From Bordetella parapertussis (lineage in GTDB: Bacteria > Pseudomonadota > Gammaproteobacteria > Burkholderiales > Casimicrobiaceae): a stretch of DNA of 64,000 bases. The stretch covers positions 1 to 64,000 of the forward strand of contig CALQLA020000007.1 in the NCBI GenBank assembly GCA_943331295.2, written 5' to 3'. Shown one piece after another: positions 41,862 to 50,313 of this stretch. The translations under genes were made by a program, and so were the position numbers. A model generated the notes under the pieces. The model made no database searches, was not told the origin of the DNA, and worked only from the letters and a program-made list of their open reading frames with translations. Every line of letters starts with the position of its first letter. The stretch's first letter is position 1.

Positions 41862-43241
41862 TCATCCGGCAGCGAACCGCGGGTTGCGGCGCAGGTCGCG
41901 CAGGCCGTGCTCGATGAACTCGCGCCGCGCCGTGCCGCCCAGCGCATCGCCGGCGCGGACGACGTCCATGACGGCCTTCGCCAGCGCCTTCATCAGCGCC
42001 GCGTCCTCCTCGGGCGGGCGCGGGCGGAATGGCATCACGGTGTCCTGCACGTAGGTCGCGACCTCGCCGTCGACCTCGGGCAGCCGCGGCGGTTCGCCGC
42101 CGGAGCGCACCGCCTTGATGCCGTTCCGGATGTTCCGCCGCAGCATCGCGACGCCGCGGTCGGTGGTGCCGAGGTTCTCGGCCGCGTGCGTCGCCATCGG
42201 GCCGATCGACACCTGCGCCTCGTAGTCGCTGGGATCGCGCTGCATCACGTCGTAGGAGCGAAGCTCGGTCTGGCCGTCGAAGTCCACGGTCTGCAGACCC
42301 ACCAGCTCGCGCTTGCCGCGCTGGTGCGGGTCGATACCCGGGCCGAAGCTGCGGTAGGCGATGATCATGCAGTGGGTGTCGTCGATCGCCACGGTCCACT
42401 TGGTGATGCTGGCGCGCTTGAAGTACTTCTCCTCCTCGGCGTCCTCCCAGAAGGCGCCGACCTGGCTGAAGCTGGGGTACGTGGTCTCCTGCGTGCGCAC
42501 CCAGATCATGTCCTTCCACCGGTAGGTCAGCGTCGCGTAGACGCGCGCTGGCGTCTCGTGGAACTCGAGCAGCGGCATCACCTGCCACGCGGCCTCGAAC
42601 TGGAACCGGTTGAGGCGCGAGTGCAGGAACACCGTGTGCACCGGGTCCATCGTGTTCTCGCACACCTGCAGCCAGTTGCACGGGTAGACGATCTTGTACG
42701 GCACGAGCTCGGTGCCGGGCAGGCCGGCCATCGTGTCGTACAGCGGGAACGGCGGCATCGACGCCGCGGGGCCGAGGTAGGCGAACAGCAGCCCGTGCCA
42801 CTCGACGACCGGGTAGGCGCCGTGGCAGGTGCGCTCCTTGATCCTGGAGCCGGCCGGCTCGCCGGGCGTGTCGAGGATGGTGCCGTCGACGTCGTAGTGC
42901 CAGCCGTGGTAGCAGCAGCGGATGCCGTGGTCGGCGATGAAGCCGAACTCGAGCGACGTGTTGCGGTGGCTGCAGTGCAGGTGGAGGAGGCCGTAGTCGC
43001 CCGAGAGGTCACGGAACGCGACGAGGTCCTCGCCCAGGATGCGCAGGCGCACCGGCACGCCCTTGTGCAGTTCCTCGGTCATGCACACCGGCTGCCAGAA
43101 CCGGCGCAGGTACTCGCCGCAGGGCTTGCCGGGGCCGACGCGCATGAACTCCGGGTCGGGCTCGGGCCGTTCGTTCTTGTCGTATCCGACGTAGCGGCCG
43201 CGTGGCGCGATGATGCCGGGCTTGCGCTCGCTGCTGTCCAA
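41862..43241 (-). CDS. Rieske aromatic-ring-hydroxylating oxygenase, alpha subunit (copy B)
   Basis: This 459-residue oxygenase subunit is homologous to copy A at 27296. Rieske ligands are Cys90, His92 (HCSHRN), Cys109 and His112 (CCYHGW). The iron site is in ENTMDPVHTVFLH, with Asp199, His202 and His207. Runs such as CGEYLRRFW, RILGEDLV and FRDLSGD are shared with copy A. It starts with TTG at 43241, preceded by AGGAGG. It heads the operon with the Pot-type importer, so the imported compound is probably its substrate or precursor. The VanB-type reductase gene lies divergently nearby. Confidence 0.92.
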   Translation of the reverse strand: MDSSERKPGIIAPRGRYVGYDKNERPEPDPEFMRVGPGKPCGEYLRRFWQPVCMTEELHKGVPVRLRILGEDLVAFRDLSGDYGLLHLHCSHRNTSLEFGFIADHGIRCCYHGWHYDVDGTILDTPGEPAGSRIKERTCHGAYPVVEWHGLLFAYLGPAASMPPFPLYDTMAGLPGTELVPYKIVYPCNWLQVCENTMDPVHTVFLHSRLNRFQFEAAWQVMPLLEFHETPARVYATLTYRWKDMIWVRTQETTYPSFSQVGAFWEDAEEEKYFKRASITKWTVAIDDTHCMIIAYRSFGPGIDPHQRGKRELVGLQTVDFDGQTELRSYDVMQRDPSDYEAQVSIGPMATHAAENLGTTDRGVAMLRRNIRNGIKAVRSGGEPPRLPEVDGEVATYVQDTVMPFRPRPPEEDAALMKALAKAVMDVVRAGDALGGTARREFIEHGLRDLRRNPRFAAG

Positions 43242-43436
43242 GACGGTGCCTCCTGCTGAAGGTGCGGCGGGCCCGGCTGCGGGACCGCCGGATACGTGGC
43301 GCGGATGAATGCGAATCGTTGCCGGTTGATGATTGAAGCGAAATATAGTTTACTAACAGGCACCTTGCAATACCGCGCCGGGCGCATGCATTTGGTGCAA
43401 CGATGTGCTGCAACGCGGCAGCGCCACGGAGGTTCG
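43242..43436. promoter_or_regulatory. Divergent control region of the second Rieske cluster with TAGTTTACTA dyad
   Basis: This 195-nt gap between Rieske copy B and the SDR gene has an AT-rich core at 43326-43357. A dyad TAGT-TT-ACTA lies at 43346-43355, overlapping a possible -10 hexamer TATAGT (43344-43349) with TTGCCG at 43319-43324 as a weak -35. The AGTTTACTA core resembles AAGTTACTA at about 33.75 kb. It may be an operator for a repressor encoded elsewhere. Confidence 0.5.
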
Positions 43437-44159
43437 ATGGATCGCGTCACACTGGTCACCGGTGCCACCAAGGGCATCGGACTCGCCTGCGCGGAAGCGC
43501 TGGCCGCGCGCGGGCATCGCGTGGTCGGCCTCGCGCGGCAGCGCGGCAGCGCTTCCTTCCCGGGCACCGTGGTGGTCGCCGATGCCGCCGATCGCGCCGC
43601 GTTCGGCGCGACGGTCGCGGCGCTCGCCGGTGAATACGCGTTCACCGGCCTCGTCAACAACGTCGGCATGGTGGTGCCGCAGCGCCTCGGCGCGGTCGAC
43701 CTCGACGTTTACGACCGCACGTTCGAGATCAACGTGACCAGCGCGCTGCTCGCGGCGCAGGCGGTGCTGCCGGCGATGAAGGCGGCGCGCTTCGGGCGGA
43801 TCGTCAACATCGGCAGCGAGGTGGTGCTGGGGCTGACCGAGCGCACCGCCTATGCCGCCGCGAAGGCCGCGCTCGCGAGCTTCACGCGCACCTGGGCGCT
43901 CGAGCTCGCGGCCGATGGAATCACCGTCAACACCGTGGCGCCGGGGCCCGTCGACACCGATCTCTTCACGCTGAACAATCCCCCGGGCAGCGCGGTCCGC
44001 CAGCGCAAGCTCGAGCGGATTCCGGCCGGGCGGATCGGCGTGCCGCAGGACATCGCCAATGCCGTCGGATTCTTCATGGCGCCCGAGACCGGCTTCGTCA
44101 CCGGCCAGTGCCTCTATGTCTGCGGCGGGTCGAGCCTGGGCAGCAGCTCCTTCCTGTAG
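43437..44159 (+). CDS. Short-chain dehydrogenase/reductase
   Basis: This 240-residue NAD(P)-dependent oxidoreductase has the cofactor motif TGATKGIG (residues 8-15), NNVGMV, catalytic Ser in NIGSEV, and Tyr/Lys in YAAAKAAL, followed by PGPVDTDLF. Enzymes of this kind re-aromatise cis-dihydrodiols or reduce ketones. It lies divergent from Rieske copy B, which fits a role as dihydrodiol dehydrogenase, but this is inference. ATG 43437 has GGAGG 5 nt upstream. Confidence 0.9.
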   Translation: MDRVTLVTGATKGIGLACAEALAARGHRVVGLARQRGSASFPGTVVVADAADRAAFGATVAALAGEYAFTGLVNNVGMVVPQRLGAVDLDVYDRTFEINVTSALLAAQAVLPAMKAARFGRIVNIGSEVVLGLTERTAYAAAKAALASFTRTWALELAADGITVNTVAPGPVDTDLFTLNNPPGSAVRQRKLERIPAGRIGVPQDIANAVGFFMAPETGFVTGQCLYVCGGSSLGSSSFL

Positions 44160-44281
44160 CATCTGCTGCGCAGTCGACGCGGCGCGCGGCGCATCCCCTC
44201 GCCACTGCCGGCGCCGCGAATCGACCCTCGCCGTCACAACTTCCGTCACGACTCCCGCCCGCTTCCCCGCCCGCCAACCCC

Positions 44282-45232
44282 ATGCTGCTTCTCGTCAATG
44301 CCATCCACGTCGAGGCGGAGGACATCCGCTCGTTCGAACTCGTCGACCCCGAGGGCGTCGATCTCCTCCCGTTCACCGCCGGCAGCCACGTCGACGTGAC
44401 GCCGCCCGGCAGCCCGATCCGCCAGTACTCGCTGTGCAACGACCCGGCGGAGCGGCATCGCTACGTGCTGGGCGTGCTGCGCGAGCCGGGCGGGCGCGGC
44501 GGCTCGCGGCTGATGCACGAGGCGGTGGGGGTCGGCGACCTGCTGCAGGTGTCGGCGCCGCGCAACCATTTCGCGCTCGACGAATCGGCGGACCGGTACC
44601 TGCTGGTCGCCGGCGGCATCGGCGTGACGCCGCTGCTCGCGATGGCGCACCGGCTCTGCGCGATGGGCGCCGAGTTCAAGCTGCACGTCTGCGCGCGCAG
44701 TCCCGAACGCACGCCGTTTGGCGCGGAGCTCGCGCGCCACGCCGTGGCCGGCCGGGTGCACTTCCACCACGATGGCGGCGATCCCGCCAGGGGGCTCGAT
44801 GTCGCCGGGCTGCTGGCCGACGTGGTTCCGGGCATGCATGTCTATTGCTGCGGCCCCGCGGGGTTGATGGAAGCCGTGCGCGCGGCGTCCGCGCACTGGC
44901 CGCCGGCGCGCATTCATTTCGAGCACTTCGCGGCACCGCCTGCCGCCGCCTCCCCCGCCACGGGCGCGGACGGCGAGTTCGAGGTCGAGATGCTGTCGAC
45001 CGGCGCCGTGTATCCCGTTCCCGCGCAGCAGTCGATCCTCTCGGTGCTGCTGGCTGCCGGGCTGCCGGTCCCGAGCTCGTGCGAGGCGGGCGTCTGCGGC
45101 ACCTGCCGCACCCGGTACGTCGCCGGAACACCCGATCATCGCGACTTCATCCTGACCGACGACGAGCGCGCCGACAGCGTGATGATCTGCGTGTCGCGCG
45201 CTGCCGGCGGCCGGCTCGTGCTCGATCTTTGA
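44282..45232 (+). CDS. VanB/PDR-type oxygenase reductase (flavin plus [2Fe-2S])
   Basis: This 316-residue electron-transfer protein has a flavin-binding barrel (IRQYSLCNDP, the RxYSLxN motif), an NAD-binding domain (LVAGGIGVTPLL, CCGPAGLM) and a C-terminal plant-type ferredoxin with CEAGVCGTC at about 278-286 and a last cysteine in MICVS. It transfers electrons from NAD(P)H to a Rieske oxygenase. It is the only reductase in the window, so it probably serves copy B and perhaps copy A. Start ATG 44282 is the first in-frame ATG after the gap. Confidence 0.92.
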   Translation: MLLLVNAIHVEAEDIRSFELVDPEGVDLLPFTAGSHVDVTPPGSPIRQYSLCNDPAERHRYVLGVLREPGGRGGSRLMHEAVGVGDLLQVSAPRNHFALDESADRYLLVAGGIGVTPLLAMAHRLCAMGAEFKLHVCARSPERTPFGAELARHAVAGRVHFHHDGGDPARGLDVAGLLADVVPGMHVYCCGPAGLMEAVRAASAHWPPARIHFEHFAAPPAAASPATGADGEFEVEMLSTGAVYPVPAQQSILSVLLAAGLPVPSSCEAGVCGTCRTRYVAGTPDHRDFILTDDERADSVMICVSRAAGGRLVLDL

Positions 45233-45240
45233 CCCGCGCC

Positions 45241-46641
45241 CTACGCCTTCTGCGGACCGCCGTCGGGACGGGCATCGTGCCAGCGCGTCGCCTGCTGGTA
45301 CGCGGTGCCCAGCGCGAACAGCACGTCCTCGCGCCACGGCCGCGCGATCAGCTGCGCGCCGACCGGCATGCCGTCGACGAAGCCGCAGGGCAAGGACAGC
45401 GCCGGCAGCCCGAGGTAGTTGACGAAGCGGCACGCGCGCGCCGATTCGCCGAAGAACCTCGCGATGCCCGCGGCGGTGTCGCTGCCGCAATCTTCGTATC
45501 GCGGCGCGACAGTCCCGACGACCGGCAGCAGCACGGCGTCGACCGTGGCGAACGCGCGGGCGAGGAAGTGCGCGAGCAGCGCGGGCCGCACCGCGAGCGC
45601 GTCCTGCTGCCGGCGCGGCGGGATGAAGAGCCCCGGCACGATCGCGCTCCTCGCGGCGAGCGAGATCCGGTCGGGACAGTCGGCGAGCGCCTGCCCGTGG
45701 AGCAGCGCGGCATCGGTGCGGACCAGCACCTGGTGCAGTCGCGTCAGCAGCAGGAGGTCGGGCAGCTCGACTTCGCGCTGTCGCACGCCGAATTCCGCAA
45801 GCGTCGCCGCAACCGATTCGACGCACGCCAGCACCCGCGGATCGGCGCCGGCGGCGAACGGCGCGAGGGCGTGCCCGAGGGTGAGCGTCGCGACGTCGAT
45901 GCGCATGCCCGCATCCGCTGCCGGGAATGCGGCACCCGGCAGTCCACGATCGGCGATCGCCGCCTGCAGCAGCCGGCAGTCGGCGACGCTGCGCGCGGCG
46001 GGGCCCACGGTGTCGAGGGCGCGCGCGCGGGCGACGACGCCGGCGTTGCTCACGCTGCCCAGCGTGGCCTTCAACGCGGTGACGCCGCAGAAGGCCGCGG
46101 GCAGGCGCAGCGAGCCGCCGGTGTCGGATCCGATCGCGGCGGGCACCATCCCGGCGGCCACCGCGGCCGCAGTGCCGGACGACGAGCCGCCGGTGATGCG
46201 CTCCGGGTCCCACGGATTGCGGCAGCGGCCGTAGTGCGCGTTGTCGCCGGTGCCGCCGGCGGCGAACTCGTCGAGGCCGAGCGTGCCGACCAGCACGGCG
46301 CCCGCGGCGTCGAGCCGCGCGACGACGTCGGCGTCGTGCGTGCCGATGCGATCGGCGAGGAGGCGCGACCCCGCGGTGGTCGGCCGCCCGCGCCGCAGGA
46401 AGATGTCCTTGATCGCGATCGGCGCACCGTGCAGCGGGCCCTGCGCGCGGCCGGCGCGGCAGGCGGCATCGCGCTGGCGGGCGGTGGCGAGCGCGGCATC
46501 GGCGTCGACCGCGATGAACGCGCCGACGGCGCCGTCGCGTTGCGCGATGCGTTCGAGGCAGCCGGCGACAGCCGCCTCCGAGGTGATGCGGCGTTCGCGC
46601 AGCGCCTCCGCCAGCTCGACCAGCGACGGCTCGGGCATCAT
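45241..46641 (-). CDS. Amidase-signature hydrolase (copy B), GatA/AtzE-like
   Basis: This 466-residue enzyme has Lys in GAPIAIKDIFLR (about residue 79), GGSSSGTAAAVA and the nucleophile region GSDTGGSLRLPA, as in GatA and AtzE (1-carboxybiuret hydrolase). Its ATG overlaps the stop of a small 88-residue gene, the arrangement seen for AtzG-AtzE heteromers. It is predicted to hydrolyse a C-N bond of an amide or ureido compound. It lies downstream of that gene and convergent with the reductase gene. Confidence 0.9.
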   Translation of the reverse strand: MMPEPSLVELAEALRERRITSEAAVAGCLERIAQRDGAVGAFIAVDADAALATARQRDAACRAGRAQGPLHGAPIAIKDIFLRRGRPTTAGSRLLADRIGTHDADVVARLDAAGAVLVGTLGLDEFAAGGTGDNAHYGRCRNPWDPERITGGSSSGTAAAVAAGMVPAAIGSDTGGSLRLPAAFCGVTALKATLGSVSNAGVVARARALDTVGPAARSVADCRLLQAAIADRGLPGAAFPAADAGMRIDVATLTLGHALAPFAAGADPRVLACVESVAATLAEFGVRQREVELPDLLLLTRLHQVLVRTDAALLHGQALADCPDRISLAARSAIVPGLFIPPRRQQDALAVRPALLAHFLARAFATVDAVLLPVVGTVAPRYEDCGSDTAAGIARFFGESARACRFVNYLGLPALSLPCGFVDGMPVGAQLIARPWREDVLFALGTAYQQATRWHDARPDGGPQKA

Positions 46642-46904
46642 GGCGGGGTATCGGACGGGTGCGGCGTACCGGCCGGCGGCTGCGGCGCGGACGGCGGAGG
46701 CGTTGCCGCGGGTCGCGTCGCGCCGGCGACCAGCGCCGCATCGAACGACGATCCGTCGCCGGGACCGAAGCGCGCGAGCGCCTCGTCGCAGGCGCGCTCC
46801 AGCGCCGCCACGTCGGCGGCGATCGCCGCGGCGCGTTCGGGCGTGATCGCGAGCGCGGGGTACCGGCGCGCGAGTTCGAGGATGCGGTCGAGGTCGACGG
46901 TCAT
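46638..46904 (-). CDS. AtzG/GatC-like small amidase subunit (DUF4089 type)
   Basis: This 88-residue protein has a helical N-terminal part (residues 1-45, with ALAITPERAAAIAADVAALE) resembling GatC/AtzG, and a Pro/Thr/Ala-rich tail of about 30 residues. The stop overlaps the amidase start (ATGA), which suggests a stable complex. In AtzG-AtzE the small subunit wraps around the amidase and is needed for its solubility and activity. The assignment rests on length, helical pattern and context. Confidence 0.75.
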   Translation of the reverse strand: MTVDLDRILELARRYPALAITPERAAAIAADVAALERACDEALARFGPGDGSSFDAALVAGATRPAATPPPSAPQPPAGTPHPSDTPP

Positions 46905-46961
46905 GGCGGGGTGCGTTGCGGGCCCGGCCGAGCATACAAGATTCCCGGGGGAGACGGCGCC

Positions 46962-48716
46962 ATGAACGATCCGCGGCATCCGGAGCAGCCGGTCGACGGC
47001 GGTGAAAGCGCGATGGGCTGGGGCAGCGACGTCGCGGCCGCGATGCTGCGCCGGCTCGGCATCGAGTACATCGCGCTCAATCCCGGCGCCAGCTTCCGCG
47101 GCTTCCACGACAGCCTCGTCAACCACCTTGGCAACCGCGACCCGCAGATGTTGCTGTGCCTGCACGAGGATCACGCCGTGGCGATCGCGCACGGCTACGC
47201 GAAGGCGAGCGACCGCGCGATGGCGGTGGCGCTCCACGCCAACGTCGGCCTGATGCACGCGCTGATGGGCATCTTCAATGCGTGGTGCGACCGCGCGCCG
47301 GTGTTCGTCCTCGGCGCGAACGGGCCGGCCGACGCGACGCGCCGCCGGCCGTGGATCGACTGGATCCACACGATGAAGGATTCCGGCGCGCTTCTGCGCC
47401 ACAGCGTCAAGTGGGACGACGAGCCGCGCTCGGCGCAGGCGCTCGTCGAGAGCATGCTGCGCGCCGGCGCGCTGATGCGCACGCCGCCCAGGGGACCGGT
47501 GTTCGTCTCGCTCGACGTCGGGCTGCAGGAGTCCCCGCTGTCCGCACCGGTGGCGATGCCGCCGACCGAGCGCTACGCGCCGGCCGAGCCGCCCTGCGCG
47601 TCGGCGGAGGTCGTCGCGCGCGTGGCCGACCTGCTGGTGGGCGCGCGGCGGCCGGTGCTGATGATCGGGCGCACCTCGCGGTCGCAGGCGGCGTGGGACG
47701 CCCGCGTCCGCCTCGCCGAACTGGTCGGCGCGCGCGTGACGACCGACCTCAAGTCGGCGGCGGCATTCCCCACCCGCCATCCGCTGCACCTGCCCGGCCT
47801 CACGCTGCGCAACAGCCCCGCCGCGCTCGCCGCGGTCGAGGCGGCCGACGCCGTGCTGCTGCTCGACTGGGTCGACGCGGCCGGGTTCTTCGACGCGCAG
47901 GGCGGCGACGTCGCGGCGACCGTGGTCCAGTGCGGACTCGACTCGTACCTGCACGGCGGCGCGTCGGCCGAGCACTACGGCCTGGCACCCGCCGACCTGT
48001 CGATCCTCGCCGAGCCCGAGCGTTTCGTCGTCGAACTCGTCGCTGCCGTCGAGGCGCGCCTGGGCGGCGTCCCGCGCTGGACGGCGGCGGTCGCTGTGGC
48101 GCCCGCGGCCACGGTGGCCGCGGCGGCGCTCAAGGCAAGCGACGCGCCGATCGCGCCCGCGGACATCGCATGGGCGCTCGGGGTGCTGCGCGACCGGCAC
48201 CTGCTCACGCTGGCGCGCGTGCCGATCGCGTGGGACGGCGACACCTATGCATTCACCGGACCGCTCGACTTCCTCGGCTACGACGGCGGCGGCGGCCTCG
48301 GCTCGGGGCCGGGCAACACCATCGGTGCGGCGCTGGCGCTCGCGGGCACCGGTCGCGTGGTCGCCGGCATCCTCGGCGACGGCGATTTCCTGCAGGCGTC
48401 GGGCGCGCTGTGGACGGCCGCGCGCTATGCGATCCCGGCGCTGTTCGTGATCTCGAACAATCGCGCCAACCTCACCGACGTCGCGCACCAGGACCTGATG
48501 GCGAGGGAGCGCGGCCGGCCGCGCGCGAACCGCTGGATCGGCCAGCTGATCGACGGGCCCGCGGTCGACCTCGCCGCGCTGGCGCGCGCGCAGGGCGTCG
48601 CGGCGGCGGGGCCGGTGACGACCTTCGGCGAGCTGCTGCCGGCGCTCGAGGCGGCGCTGGACGCGGTCGCGGGCGGCGTGCCCTACCTGCTCGACGTCCT
48701 GGTCGAGCGCGGGTGA
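46962..48716 (+). CDS. Single-chain ThDP-dependent enzyme (acetolactate synthase/benzoylformate decarboxylase superfamily)
   Basis: This 584-residue enzyme has the activating glutamate in LHEDHAVAIAHGYA (residue about 65), a central domain with RPVLMIGRTSRSQ, and the C-terminal ThDP motif GDGDFLQASGALWTAARYAI followed by ISNNRAN. It belongs to the decarboxylase/carboligase superfamily. The context (amidases, Rieske oxygenases) suggests a 2-oxo-acid decarboxylase rather than branched-chain synthesis. It diverges from the amidase genes; GGGGGAGA precedes ATG 46962. Confidence 0.88.
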   Translation: MNDPRHPEQPVDGGESAMGWGSDVAAAMLRRLGIEYIALNPGASFRGFHDSLVNHLGNRDPQMLLCLHEDHAVAIAHGYAKASDRAMAVALHANVGLMHALMGIFNAWCDRAPVFVLGANGPADATRRRPWIDWIHTMKDSGALLRHSVKWDDEPRSAQALVESMLRAGALMRTPPRGPVFVSLDVGLQESPLSAPVAMPPTERYAPAEPPCASAEVVARVADLLVGARRPVLMIGRTSRSQAAWDARVRLAELVGARVTTDLKSAAAFPTRHPLHLPGLTLRNSPAALAAVEAADAVLLLDWVDAAGFFDAQGGDVAATVVQCGLDSYLHGGASAEHYGLAPADLSILAEPERFVVELVAAVEARLGGVPRWTAAVAVAPAATVAAAALKASDAPIAPADIAWALGVLRDRHLLTLARVPIAWDGDTYAFTGPLDFLGYDGGGGLGSGPGNTIGAALALAGTGRVVAGILGDGDFLQASGALWTAARYAIPALFVISNNRANLTDVAHQDLMARERGRPRANRWIGQLIDGPAVDLAALARAQGVAAAGPVTTFGELLPALEAALDAVAGGVPYLLDVLVERG

Positions 48717-48766
48717 GATGACCGTCGCCAGCGTTCGCCGCGCTCGCCTCGACCGCGGCGTCCGGC

Positions 48767-48779
48767 GATAATCACGGCG
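48767..48779 (+). promoter_or_regulatory. Possible -10 element directly upstream of the EamA gene
   Basis: GATAAT at 48767-48772 lies only 7 nt before ATG 48780, and there is no Shine-Dalgarno sequence between. If it is used, transcription would start at or near the ATG, giving a leaderless mRNA. This is based on position alone. Confidence 0.35.
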
Positions 48780-49721
48780 ATGAGTGCCTTCCCCCGGCGC
48801 GCGGTCCCGCGCGCCCTCGCCGTGTCGCCCTACGTGTACCTGACGCTCGCGCCGCTGTTCTGGGCGGGCAACTGGATCCTCGGCCGCGGCATGCACGTCG
48901 CCGTGCCGCCGATGACGATGACGATGTATCGCTGGCTGTTCGCGGTGCTGTTCATGCTGCCGTTCGCGTGGCCGCATCTCGCCCGCGACTGGCGCAACGT
49001 CCGCGCGCACTGGCGGATACTCGTCGTGCTGGGCGTCGTAGGCATCGGCTCGCACAACGCGCTCGCCTTCCTCGGCCTCAACTACACGACCGCGACCAAC
49101 GGCGTCATCCTCAATTCGTTCATCCCGGTGATGATCATCGCGCTGTCCTGGGTGTTCCTGCGCCAGCGGCTGTCGGCGGCGCAGCTCGCCGGCGTCGTGC
49201 TATCGCTGTGCGGCGTGCTCGCCATCCTGTCGCACGGCAGCCTGGCGCAGCTGGCGGCGTTCCGCTTCAACGCCGGCGACATCTTCGTGATGATGTCGAT
49301 GCTGCTGTGGGCGGTCTACACGATCTGCCTGCGCTGGCGGCCCGAGGCGCTGCATCCGCTCACGTTCCTGTTCGTGATCAGCTGCGTGGGCGTGCTGGAA
49401 ATGCTGCCGCTGTCGCTGCTGGAGATGGCCGCTGGGCAGCACATCGAATGGAGCGTCGGGGTCGTCCTCGCGTTCGCCGGGATGGGCCTGCTGTCGTCGT
49501 TCCTCGCGTACGTGTTCTGGACGCACGGCGTGGAGGCGGTCGGCGCCAACGTGGCCGGCCTGTTCCTGCACCTGATGCCGGTGTTCGGCACGCTGCTCGC
49601 GTGGGCGTTTCTCGGCGAGACGCCTCAGGCCTTCCACGTCGCCGGGATCGCGATGATCCTGACGGGAATCCGGATCACCAGCCGCCGGCGGGCGATCATC
49701 GTGCCGGCGGAACTGGAGTAG
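48780..49721 (+). CDS. EamA/DMT-superfamily transporter
   Basis: This 313-residue inner-membrane protein has ten hydrophobic segments arranged as two EamA halves. The first begins LAPLFWAGNWILGRGM and contains NALAFLGLNYTTATNGVI; the second has HGVEAVGANVAGLFLHLMPVFGTLLAWAFLGE. DMT exporters move metabolites such as amino acids or amines. The substrate is unknown. It is downstream of the ThDP enzyme gene, but a separate promoter is possible. Confidence 0.9.
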   Translation: MSAFPRRAVPRALAVSPYVYLTLAPLFWAGNWILGRGMHVAVPPMTMTMYRWLFAVLFMLPFAWPHLARDWRNVRAHWRILVVLGVVGIGSHNALAFLGLNYTTATNGVILNSFIPVMIIALSWVFLRQRLSAAQLAGVVLSLCGVLAILSHGSLAQLAAFRFNAGDIFVMMSMLLWAVYTICLRWRPEALHPLTFLFVISCVGVLEMLPLSLLEMAAGQHIEWSVGVVLAFAGMGLLSSFLAYVFWTHGVEAVGANVAGLFLHLMPVFGTLLAWAFLGETPQAFHVAGIAMILTGIRITSRRRAIIVPAELE

Positions 49722-49803
49722 CGCGCCGACGGGGCGTGGCGCCGCGACGTCGCGGGGGATGGCGCCGGCCGGCCCTGTCCCCCCGCTGGAGCGGCGTCGG
49801 TGC

Positions 49804-50190
49804 CTATGCGCCGGAGCCGGGCCTCTGCCGGCGTGCCGCGAGGAGCGCACCGGTCGATCCGAGGAGGCCCGCGAGCAGCGCGAGCATCCACTCGGCCAGT
49901 GTCGGAATCGCCGTATTCGCGGCGTTCACGGCGCCGCCGAAGGACTTCGTTCCGCCGCAGGAGGCACCGTCGACGGCAAGCACGACGAACTGGAAGCCGC
50001 CTGACGACTTCGGCGTTCCCGAGAGGATGCCGGCGGACGAGAGCGTCAGTCTGACCGGCAGCGCGCCGGAGGACAGTTCGAACGTGTAGGGTCCGCCGCC
50101 ACCGCTGATCGAGTGCGCCTGGCTGTAGCGCACGCCGACGAACCGACCTGCCAGAACACGTTGCAGGCCGAGCCGCCGTTGATCGTCGCA
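49804..50190 (-). pseudogene. Fragmented DUF3494/Ig-like/IPTL-CTERM surface protein gene
   Basis: On the minus strand, about 50190-50135 encodes the DUF3494 (ice-binding-like) tail INGGSACNVFWQVGSSA. After a frame change, ATG 50133 opens a 109-residue frame with a putative-Ig segment (PYTFELSSGALP, LSSAGILSGTP) and a C-terminal IPTL-CTERM sorting signal (IPTLAEWMLALLAG, basic RRQR end). The upstream body and signal peptide are missing. It is probably a decayed exported-protein gene, although the 109-residue piece could be translated. Confidence 0.65.
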
Positions 50191-50313
50191 AGCCGCCGGA
50201 ATGGAATTCCGGCAGGCGCACAGGCTTGCGTGCGGTGCCGCACGTTGCGCCGCAGGAGCGGCTGCGCTCGTCTCCGGGTCGGCGCCGCCGCCTTCGCGCC
50301 GGGGCGCGCGGGG

